Assembly (NCBI GenBank): GCA_022510545.1
Contig: JAFLTG010000020.1
Coordinates: forward strand, 1-38,644
Direction: 5' to 3'
From: Lachnospiraceae bacterium
GTDB lineage: Bacteria > Bacillota > Clostridia > Lachnospirales > Lachnospiraceae
DNA length: 38,644 nucleotides
Of the stretch, positions 7,000-14,033 are shown piece after piece (the stretch's first letter is position 1; each line of letters opens with the position of its first letter). The position numbers were made by a program, and so were the translations under genes. The notes beneath the pieces were generated by a model that was not told the origin of the DNA, searched no databases, and worked only from the letters and a program-made list of their open reading frames with translations.

Positions 7000-7587
7000 T
7001 TGTCAAAAAGAAAAAAGGGATTGCAGTTTTATCAGAAGGAAAAAAAGATAAACTCCGAGCTTTTAAAAGACATATTTGAATTGATGATCGGAACATTTAT
7101 CGCAATCTTTCTTGCATTTGCAATTACTTACTTTGTCGGAATGAGAACCAGTGTAATCGGAGATTCCATGGAGCCTGCACTGTATAATGCACAAGAGATA
7201 CTGATAAACCGCTTTGTGTATAAATTTTCATCGCCTAAGAGAGGTGATGTTATCGTATTTCTTCCAAACGGTAATCAGAAAACACATTACTATGTAAAAA
7301 GGGTAGTAGCGCTTCCGGGTGAGACTGTGCAGATTAAAGACGGTAAAGTATACATAGATGGTGAGATGCTTGAAGAAGATGAGAGTTTTGATAAGATAGT
7401 TGATGCGGGAATTGCGGAAAATGAGATTGTATTAAATGACAGTGAATATTTTGTGCTTGGAGATAACCGCAATAGCAGTGAGGACAGTCGTTCCGGCAAT
7501 ATCGGTCCGGTCGGAGGAGATAATATCATAGGCAAAGCATGGTTTCGCTTTAAAACCGAAACTAGCGAAATGGGATTGGTCGAATAA
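7000..7587 (+). CDS. lepB: Signal peptidase I (first copy)
   Basis: Type I signal peptidase of the S26 family, which removes Sec and Tat signal peptides outside the membrane. It has 195 aa, one N-terminal membrane helix (about 24-46), catalytic Ser56 in GDSMEPA, catalytic Lys100 in YVKRVVALPGE and the box E motif GDNRNSSEDSR. It starts at TTG 7000, with aaagaggtg (6987-6995) at good spacing; no ATG fits. It leads a short operon with ylqF and the second lepB, just after the rplS terminator. Confidence 0.95.
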   Translation: MSKRKKGLQFYQKEKKINSELLKDIFELMIGTFIAIFLAFAITYFVGMRTSVIGDSMEPALYNAQEILINRFVYKFSSPKRGDVIVFLPNGNQKTHYYVKRVVALPGETVQIKDGKVYIDGEMLEEDESFDKIVDAGIAENEIVLNDSEYFVLGDNRNSSEDSRSGNIGPVGGDNIIGKAWFRFKTETSEMGLVE

Positions 7588-7602
7588 AAAGGGGAGAAGA
7601 AA

Positions 7603-8478
7603 ATGAATTATCAATGGTATCCGGGTCATATGATGAAAGCAAAGCGTATGATGCAGGAAAATATCAAGCTGATTGATTTAGTCATAGAGATTGTAGATGC
7701 CAGAATCCCTTTAAGCAGCCGCAATCCGGATATTGATGAACTTGGAAAAAACAAGTCGAGACTTATACTTTTAAATAAATCCGATCTTGCAGATGCCGCA
7801 GCCAATAAGGAATGGCTGGAATATTTTAAGCAGAAAGGTTTCTTTGTGCTGGAAATCAATTCCAAATCGGGTGCCGGAATCAAAGCGATTCAGGGGACTG
7901 TCAGGGAGGCCTGCAAGGAGAAAATAGAACGAGATATGAAAAGAGGTATTAAAAACAGACCCGTTCGCGCAATCGTAGCAGGGATTCCTAATGTAGGCAA
8001 ATCAACTTTTATCAATTCCTATGCAGGCAGGGCCTGTACCAAGACCGGAAATAAACCGGGCGTTACCAAAGGGAAGCAGTGGATTCGTCTGAATAAGGAT
8101 TTGGAACTTCTTGATACGCCGGGAATTTTATGGCCCAAATTCGAAAATCAGGATGTGGGCAGAAAACTTGCATATATAGGTTCCATGAATGATGATATTT
8201 TACAGATAGAAGAACTTGCAATGGACTTACTTGCATATTTGGTGATACACTATAATGAAGAACTTACTGAAAGATATCAATTGACCGAAGGAGTCAATAC
8301 ACCGCTGCAGATTTTAGAGCATATCTGTGAAGACAGAAAATGTTATAAAAAGGGCGGAGAAATTGATTATGAGAAGGCCGCGTCTATTTTACTGGATGAT
8401 TTCAGAAGCGGAAGGCTGGGAAGGATTACGTTGGAAAAACCGGATGAGGCTGTGATAGAAAGAAGGTTATTGGATTAA
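7603..8478 (+). CDS. ylqF: Ribosome biogenesis GTPase YlqF (RbgA)
   Basis: RbgA helps late 50S assembly (uL6/L16 region). It is a circularly permuted GTPase: G4 NKSD (58-61) comes before G1 GIPNVGKST (127-135) and G3 DTPG (171-174). It is 291 aa and starts MNYQWYPGHMMKAKRMM, the typical opening. ggggag (7591-7596) precedes ATG 7603. It lies between two signal peptidase genes and touches the second without a gap. Confidence 0.96.
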   Translation: MNYQWYPGHMMKAKRMMQENIKLIDLVIEIVDARIPLSSRNPDIDELGKNKSRLILLNKSDLADAAANKEWLEYFKQKGFFVLEINSKSGAGIKAIQGTVREACKEKIERDMKRGIKNRPVRAIVAGIPNVGKSTFINSYAGRACTKTGNKPGVTKGKQWIRLNKDLELLDTPGILWPKFENQDVGRKLAYIGSMNDDILQIEELAMDLLAYLVIHYNEELTERYQLTEGVNTPLQILEHICEDRKCYKKGGEIDYEKAASILLDDFRSGRLGRITLEKPDEAVIERRLLD

Positions 8479-9018
8479 ATGAAAAAGGTGCTGCGAGAAG
8501 TATTTAATACCAGTTTATATCTGTTAGTAGTACTGTGTCTGACGTACCTGGTAATTCATTTTATAGGGCAGAGGACACAGGTGAGCGGAAGCTCAATGGA
8601 GCCTAAGCTGAATAATGCAGATAATCTTATTGTAGATAAAATTACTTATAAGTTTAAGGAACCCGAGCGCTTTGATATTATTGTTTTTCCGTTTCAGTAT
8701 AAAGAGGATACGTATTATATCAAGCGTATCATAGGTATGCCCGGAGAAACTGTATTTATTGACGAGAGTGGAAATATATACATTGACGACGAGCTTCTGG
8801 ATGAAAGCTATGGAAAAGAGATTATAGACGATCCCGGCAGGGCATATACGCCGATTACTTTGGGCGAGGATGAATATTTTGTATTAGGGGACAACAGGAA
8901 TAACAGTTCAGACAGCAGGGATCCGTCGGTGGGAAATATTAAACGCGGAGATATTATCGGAAGGGCGTGGCTGAGAATATGGCCATTAGGTAAATTTGGG
9001 TTTATTAAGCATAGATAG
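8479..9018 (+). CDS. lepB: Signal peptidase I (second copy)
   Basis: 179 aa, S26 family. One N-terminal helix (about 10-30), catalytic Ser39 in VSGSSMEP, Lys82 in YYIKRIIGMPGE, and box E GDNRNNSSDSRDPSVG. It starts directly after the ylqF stop codon. It is a diverged paralogue of the gene at 7000 rather than a recent duplication, since only the catalytic boxes are closely alike. Two or more type I signal peptidases are common in Firmicutes and differ in substrate preference. Confidence 0.95.
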   Translation: MKKVLREVFNTSLYLLVVLCLTYLVIHFIGQRTQVSGSSMEPKLNNADNLIVDKITYKFKEPERFDIIVFPFQYKEDTYYIKRIIGMPGETVFIDESGNIYIDDELLDESYGKEIIDDPGRAYTPITLGEDEYFVLGDNRNNSSDSRDPSVGNIKRGDIIGRAWLRIWPLGKFGFIKHR

Positions 9019-9031
9019 GGCAGGTTGGATT

Positions 9032-9805
9032 ATGGCGGAATCGATACAAGAGATTAAAAAGAAATTACAGGCAGCTGAGTATGATGGGCTGCCTGAATTG
9101 TTTTCGATATACGAAAATGACGGCAGAAGTGGAGTCATACAGGCACTTGCGGCTGCAAGGAAGCGTCTTTTGGCATATGAAAAGGAAGTAGAGCGTACAG
9201 AGAAGCTTAAGTTTTATGAGAAGAAATATGCTTCTTATTCCTACATATGCGGTATAGATGAAGTCGGAAGAGGACCGCTTTGCGGACCGGTAGTGGCAGG
9301 AGCTGTAATATTACCCAAAAATTGTAACATTTTATATATCAATGATTCTAAGAAACTATCCGAAAAAAAAAGAGAAGAGCTTTATGAGATTATAATGGAG
9401 CAGGCTGTATCGGTCGGTATCGGATATGCCACACCGGAGCGGATTGATGAAATCAATATCCTGCAGGCAACCTACGAGGCGATGAGAGAGGCTGTTTCAG
9501 GATTAAGTGTGCAGCCGGATTTACTGCTGAATGATGCCGTCACAATACCTGAACTGCCTATGGAGCAGATTCCGATAATCAAAGGTGATGCCAAAAGTAT
9601 CTCCATAGGTGCGGCAAGCATAGTGGCTAAAGTGACAAGAGACCGCATGATGTGCGAATATGACAGTGTATTCCCCGAATACGGCTTTGCATCCAATAAA
9701 GGATATGGTTCTGCGCAGCATATAGCGGCGCTTAAGAAATACGGACCATGCCCGATCCACAGAAAAACTTTTATCACACATTTTGTTACGGAGGTTAACA
9801 ATTGA
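9032..9805 (+). CDS. rnhB: Ribonuclease HII
   Basis: RnhB cuts RNA in RNA-DNA hybrids and single ribonucleotides in DNA. It has 257 aa with an N-terminal extension of about 70 residues as in Firmicutes enzymes, then GIDEVGRGPLCGPVVAGAV with catalytic Asp76 and Glu77, NDSKKLSEKKRE, the LLNDA aspartate, and KGDAKSISIGAASIVAKVTRD. The frame opens further up (GTG 8996), but ATG 9032 with aggttgga fits better and avoids overlap with lepB. Its end overlaps the next start by four bases. Confidence 0.96.
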   Translation: MAESIQEIKKKLQAAEYDGLPELFSIYENDGRSGVIQALAAARKRLLAYEKEVERTEKLKFYEKKYASYSYICGIDEVGRGPLCGPVVAGAVILPKNCNILYINDSKKLSEKKREELYEIIMEQAVSVGIGYATPERIDEINILQATYEAMREAVSGLSVQPDLLLNDAVTIPELPMEQIPIIKGDAKSISIGAASIVAKVTRDRMMCEYDSVFPEYGFASNKGYGSAQHIAALKKYGPCPIHRKTFITHFVTEVNN

Positions 9806-11646
9806 ATCTGGGAAATATTTTTCAAGCATTGACCGGTGGGGTCAAGCCATCCAATACTTCAGCCGGAACTTCAGGAGCATATGCGACAGGTGATGGAAAT
9901 TACCGTGCGATGAGTGAGCTTAGAAATATGGTGCCGGGTCAGACCATTCAGGGAGAGGTGGTCGGAAAAGACGGAAATACCGTGCAGATTGCATTGGATT
10001 CGGAGACCATCCTTACTGCAAAGTTGGAACGTGATTTGAATATTGCACTTGGACAGAGTATGAGCTTTGAGGTGAGGACCAATAATAACTCATTGCTTTC
10101 TCTGGTGCCGCTCTATGCCAATATGGCAAATGAGGCTACGATTATGAGGGCACTGGCAGCCGCAGGTCTGCCGGAAACTATGGATAATATGAAAATGGTG
10201 TCAGACATGATGCAGGAAGGTATGCCTATTGACAGAGAATCAATAGCATATGTTAACAGACAGTTGGTAGATTTTCCCAATGCGGACCCGAATGCAATTA
10301 TGCAGATGATACGTTTAGGCATGCCTATCTCCGCAGAGAGCATTGAGCAGTTTGGAATGTATAAGAATTATGAACATCAGATTTTACAGAGTACGGAGCA
10401 GATTATGGATGAGATTCCACAGACGTATATGGAATTGATTGCAGAAGGAAAAGATAATGAGGCTGCTTCCTTTTATGAACAGATAATAAAAGCACTGATA
10501 GGTGAAAACGCTGATGCCGGGGCGGAATTGTCCGGAGCCGGAGAAGCAGCGGGAGAGACAGTAGCCAAAGTATTTACCGATGGATTGGTTGAAGAATTGA
10601 CCGACACAGTCAATGAAGCCGGAATAAAAGGAGAAAATACCGAATCACTTCAGAACACAGCACAGACGGTTGCAGATGGAGCTGCCTCTGAAAAAGCGTC
10701 AGACGTCCTAAATGCCGCTTTAAAAGAAGGAGAGGTAAATAGTGCCGCTAATGACAGTAATGCCGCAAATGGGGCTGTAAATGAAGCGACAGGAGGGCTT
10801 GCCGACAAAGCCAATATTTCGGATAGAGCATGGCGCGAGCTTGGCGATATGATACAGAAGCTCGGTGCCGATCCTGAGATGGCGAAGCAGATATCTGAAG
10901 GTAAGCTTTCTGCGAAGGAAACCCTTTCCCAAATCAATGACTTGATTGCAGGCAACGCCAATTTTATTAAAGAAGGTTTTCATGAATCGCTAAAAGATTT
11001 ATTTGGAAGCAGATCATTCCAAAACCTATTACAGTCTCAAATGTCCAATTCGTGGTTGATAAAGCCGGAGGAAGTGGCAGACAAAGAGAATGTGGAGAGG
11101 CTTTATGAAAGGATTAAAGAGCAGACGGCCAAGATAAGTGAGGCCTTCCAGATGGTAGATAAGGCAGACAGTGCAGGAGCTAAGAGTGTAAACAACTTAC
11201 AAAATAACATAGATTTTATGAATCAGATAAACCACCTTTTTACCTATGTACAGCTGCCGCTTAAAATGGAAGGCAATCAGGCTCACGGCGATTTGTATGT
11301 GTATACTAACAAGAAGAGCCTTGCCAATAAGGATGGTACTGTCACAGCCCTGCTTCACCTGGATATGGAGAATCTGGGACCTATGGACGTATATGTTACC
11401 ATGAATACCGCGCAGAACAAGGTAAGTACCAATTTCACACTTAAGGATGAAGCCGCATTGGATCTGATTGCGGAGCACATTCATATTTTGAATGACCGGC
11501 TTGAGAAACGCGGGTATTCGATGAAAGCAGATTTCAGGTTAAAGGACGATGAAGAGCCGGAAGAGACTAACATAATGGAAGAGATAATCAAGCAGAGCAA
11601 AAATATTCCGGTGCTAAGCCACACATCATTTGATATGAGGGCCTAA
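9802..11646 (+). CDS. ylqG: FliK-like hook-length control domain protein (YlqG type)
   Basis: A 614-aa protein without signal peptide or membrane helix. The C-terminal part (about 470-590: QLPLKMEGNQAHGDLYVYTN, then LLHLDMENLGPMDVYV) resembles the C-terminal domain of flagellar hook-length control protein FliK. The middle (about 235-330) is Ala/Asn/Glu-rich low complexity and probably disordered. It starts at TTG 9802, seven bases after ggagg (9790-9794), inside the rnhB stop. In Bacillus the same place after rnhB holds ylqG and ylqH. No other flagellar gene is nearby, so its job may not be flagellar. Confidence 0.78.
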   Translation: MNLGNIFQALTGGVKPSNTSAGTSGAYATGDGNYRAMSELRNMVPGQTIQGEVVGKDGNTVQIALDSETILTAKLERDLNIALGQSMSFEVRTNNNSLLSLVPLYANMANEATIMRALAAAGLPETMDNMKMVSDMMQEGMPIDRESIAYVNRQLVDFPNADPNAIMQMIRLGMPISAESIEQFGMYKNYEHQILQSTEQIMDEIPQTYMELIAEGKDNEAASFYEQIIKALIGENADAGAELSGAGEAAGETVAKVFTDGLVEELTDTVNEAGIKGENTESLQNTAQTVADGAASEKASDVLNAALKEGEVNSAANDSNAANGAVNEATGGLADKANISDRAWRELGDMIQKLGADPEMAKQISEGKLSAKETLSQINDLIAGNANFIKEGFHESLKDLFGSRSFQNLLQSQMSNSWLIKPEEVADKENVERLYERIKEQTAKISEAFQMVDKADSAGAKSVNNLQNNIDFMNQINHLFTYVQLPLKMEGNQAHGDLYVYTNKKSLANKDGTVTALLHLDMENLGPMDVYVTMNTAQNKVSTNFTLKDEAALDLIAEHIHILNDRLEKRGYSMKADFRLKDDEEPEETNIMEEIIKQSKNIPVLSHTSFDMRA

Positions 11647-11662
11647 ATTAAGGGGGAAAGAT

Positions 11663-11950
11663 ATGGCACAAGAGAAAGAAAATAAAGTTAAGCAGGCAAT
11701 CGCACTGGAGTTCGATCCCAGCGATGAGGCGCCCAGAGTCATTGCTTCAGGACGGGGTGCCCTTGCCGAGCGTATTATTGAAAAGGCCAAGGAAGCTGAT
11801 GTTCCCGTACACCGGGATGACAAACTGGCAGATACTTTGTCGCGTCTTGACATCGGTGAGATGATTCCCCCGGAGCTGTATGAGGTTGTAGCTGAAATCC
11901 TTGTGTTTGTTGATTCCATGGATAAGATCAAGGCTAAGATGAATAGATAG
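11663..11950 (+). CDS. ylqH: FlhB C-terminal-domain-like protein (YlqH type)
   Basis: A 95-aa protein matching the cytoplasmic C-terminal domain of the flagellar export switch FlhB: AIALEFDPSDEAPRVIASGR, then VPVHRDDKLADTLSRLDIGE and IPPELYEVVAEILVFV. The membrane part of FlhB is absent and the NPTH autocleavage motif is not present (KVKQAIAL stands at that place). ggggga precedes ATG 11663, 16 bases after the FliK-like gene. FliK and the FlhB C-domain work as partners in flagellar export switching, so the pair may be a stand-alone version of that contact (inference). Confidence 0.85.
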   Translation: MAQEKENKVKQAIALEFDPSDEAPRVIASGRGALAERIIEKAKEADVPVHRDDKLADTLSRLDIGEMIPPELYEVVAEILVFVDSMDKIKAKMNR

Positions 11951-11976
11951 CAGGTTGTCGAAGGGATATAAAAATA

Positions 11977-12327
11977 ATGAATACCAGAGCAATAGGAGCA
12001 GATAAAGAAACGACTGCCTGTGACTATCTTATACAAAACGGAGTCAAAATAAAAGAACGCAATTTCCGCTGCCGTCAGGGTGAAATTGATATCATCGGAT
12101 ACGACGGACAATACCTTGTATTTTTTGAAATAAAATACAGAAAAACCACATCCAAAGGCAGCGCGGTTGAAGCTGTCAATTACAAAAAACAACATAAAAT
12201 TTGTCGCGTTTCCGACTATTACAGAATGATTCATCACTGTCCCGATAATACACCAATCCGCTTCGATGTAGTAGCAATCGATGACAATGAAATTATGTGG
12301 TATAAAGATGCATTTTATTATTGTTAA
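11977..12327 (+). CDS. yraN: UPF0102 endonuclease-like protein YraN
   Basis: 116 aa. Carries the nuclease-fold motif GEIDIIGYDG then LVFFEIKYRK (Glu36, Asp38, Glu51, Lys53), typical of the UPF0102/YraN family related to Holliday-junction resolvase folds. Its biochemical role is not settled. Its place in the rnhB region is conserved in Clostridia. No strong ribosome binding site precedes ATG 11977 (only aagggat near 11960), so expression may rely on coupling to ylqH. Confidence 0.92.
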   Translation: MNTRAIGADKETTACDYLIQNGVKIKERNFRCRQGEIDIIGYDGQYLVFFEIKYRKTTSKGSAVEAVNYKKQHKICRVSDYYRMIHHCPDNTPIRFDVVAIDDNEIMWYKDAFYYC

Positions 12328-12343
12328 TATTTTCAATAAAGTA

Positions 12344-12359
12344 GGAGTTTCTAAACTCC
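12344..12359 (+). other. Small palindrome between yraN and pgeF
   Basis: GGAGTTT (12344-12350) and AAACTCC (12353-12359) are reverse complements two bases apart. No T-tract follows, so it is not a terminator. It ends just before the ggaagg ribosome binding site of pgeF. Confidence 0.35.
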
Positions 12360-12372
12360 GGAAGGATTGAAC

Positions 12373-13221
12373 ATGAACATAAAACGTAAATCCACTTCAC
12401 TTAAGATGAAGCGCAACACAAGCGGAGAGGCTGAATATCTCACCTTTCCGCTTTTTGAAAATACCGGCCTTGTACGCCATTTATTTTCCACAAGATTAGG
12501 CGGCGCAAGCAGCGGTATATTTTCATCCATGAACCTAAGCTACACCCGGGGTGACAATAAAGAAGCGGTAGACGAAAATTACCGCCGCATAGCAGCCCTG
12601 CTTGGCTGTGAGATATCTGATATAGTATGCTCAGACCAGACTCATACTACGAATGTCAGAGTAGTTGATGATAAGGACAGAGGAAAGGGCATCCTATATC
12701 CCAAAGATTATACTGACGTCGATGGTTTGATAACCAATGTAAAAGGCATTGTACTTGCCACATTTTACGCGGATTGTGTACCGCTTTTTTTTATTGATGT
12801 AAGAAATAAGGCGATTGGATTGTCTCATTCCGGTTGGAGAGGAACCGTTGGACGAATGGGAGCGGTAACCATAGATGCGATGCGTAAAGAATACGGGACT
12901 AAGCCTGAAGATATCCTCGCTGCCATAGGACCATCAATCTGCTGGGACTGCTATGAGGTAAGTGAGGACGTGGCAGAGGCCTTTAGAAATGAGTTTAGCA
13001 AAGCCGGGCAAAGCGAGCAGCTTCTTTTATCCAAAGGAAAGGGTAAGTATCAGTTGGATTTGTGGAGAGCAAATCAGATTATACTTGAAGAGGCCGGTGT
13101 CTTGCCTGAGAAAATACAGGTCACCGATATTTGTACCTGTTGCAATCCGGACTATTTGTTTTCCCATAGGGCAAGTCAGGGAAAACGTGGCAATTTAGGT
13201 GCTTTTTTAGGACTTATTTAA
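12373..13221 (+). CDS. pgeF: Multicopper-oxidase-like / purine nucleoside phosphorylase PgeF (YlmD/YfiH)
   Basis: 282 aa. Family motifs: HLFSTRLGG near the start, VCSDQTHTTNVR, FYADCVPLFFID, SHSGWRGTVGRMG, and the C-terminal CTCCNPDYLFSHRASQGKRG. The His in HSGW, the Cys in ADC and a His upstream are the metal ligands. Members cleave purine nucleosides and edit peptidoglycan precursors. ggaagg (12360-12365) sets ATG 12373 rather than the TTG at 12367. The last gene of the block; a two-component system follows. Confidence 0.93.
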   Translation: MNIKRKSTSLKMKRNTSGEAEYLTFPLFENTGLVRHLFSTRLGGASSGIFSSMNLSYTRGDNKEAVDENYRRIAALLGCEISDIVCSDQTHTTNVRVVDDKDRGKGILYPKDYTDVDGLITNVKGIVLATFYADCVPLFFIDVRNKAIGLSHSGWRGTVGRMGAVTIDAMRKEYGTKPEDILAAIGPSICWDCYEVSEDVAEAFRNEFSKAGQSEQLLLSKGKGKYQLDLWRANQIILEEAGVLPEKIQVTDICTCCNPDYLFSHRASQGKRGNLGAFLGLI

Positions 13222-13313
13222 CAAACTTAAGAAAATATTAAAAAAAATCCCATATATTCCTTTATGTTTTAATGTTAGTTTATAACCAAACAAACGAAAG
13301 AGGGGTGGAACAA

Positions 13314-14006
13314 GTGGCCAATATTCTGGTATGTGACGATGATAAGGAGATAGTAGACGCAATAGAGATTTATCTGTTGCAGGAAGGATATCAGATTTTC
13401 AAAGCATATGACGGAGAGCAGGCAATCAGGATTTTAAAAGAAAATACCATACATCTGCTGATTATTGATGTGATGATGCCTAAACTTGACGGTATTCATG
13501 CTACTTTGAAAATCAGGGAATATTCAAGTATTCCTATCATAATTCTTTCCGCCAAGTCGGAGGACAGTGATAAGATTCTGGGGCTGAATATAGGTGCAGA
13601 TGATTATGTTACCAAGCCTTTTAATCCGCTTGAGCTTGTAGCAAGGGTTAAGTCCAATATAAGGCGTTACACTATGCTGGGCAATCTTAATGTGGATAAT
13701 AACGCATTGTTCAGGGTAGGCGGTCTTTGTATTGACGACGATACCAAGGAGGTTACGGTAGATGGTGAGGCTGTTAAGCTGACGCCTATAGAGTATAATA
13801 TCCTGCTTTTACTTGTAAAAAACTGCGGAAGGGTTTTCTCAATCGACCAGATTTATGAAAGCATCTGGAACGAAGAGGCAATCGGAGCAGACAATACGGT
13901 GGCGGTACATATCAGACATATCAGGGAGAAAATTGAAATCAACCCCAAAGAACCTCGATATCTGAAAGTCGTATGGGGTGTTGGTTATAAGATTGAAAAA
14001 CAGTAG
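13314..14006 (+). CDS. OmpR/PhoB-family response regulator
   Basis: 230 aa. Receiver domain with acidic pocket CDDD (8-10), phospho-acceptor Asp52 in IIDVMMPKLDG and Lys in TKPFNP; winged-helix DNA-binding domain from about 135 with LTPIEYNILLLLVKNCGRVF and the TVAVHIRHIREKIE recognition helix. The frame begins further left at 13272, but GTG 13314 is preferred: gaggggtgg precedes it and the receiver fold starts there. It is 27 bases before the histidine kinase gene and surely its partner. No strong promoter was found in 13222-13313. Confidence 0.95.
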   Translation: MANILVCDDDKEIVDAIEIYLLQEGYQIFKAYDGEQAIRILKENTIHLLIIDVMMPKLDGIHATLKIREYSSIPIIILSAKSEDSDKILGLNIGADDYVTKPFNPLELVARVKSNIRRYTMLGNLNVDNNALFRVGGLCIDDDTKEVTVDGEAVKLTPIEYNILLLLVKNCGRVFSIDQIYESIWNEEAIGADNTVAVHIRHIREKIEINPKEPRYLKVVWGVGYKIEKQ

Positions 14007-14033
14007 TGTAGATTACTGAGAAGGGAGCAGGGC

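Noticed and set aside
9472-9829. Minus-strand frames opposite rnhB
   Set aside because: Shadows of a well-identified gene with no independent support.
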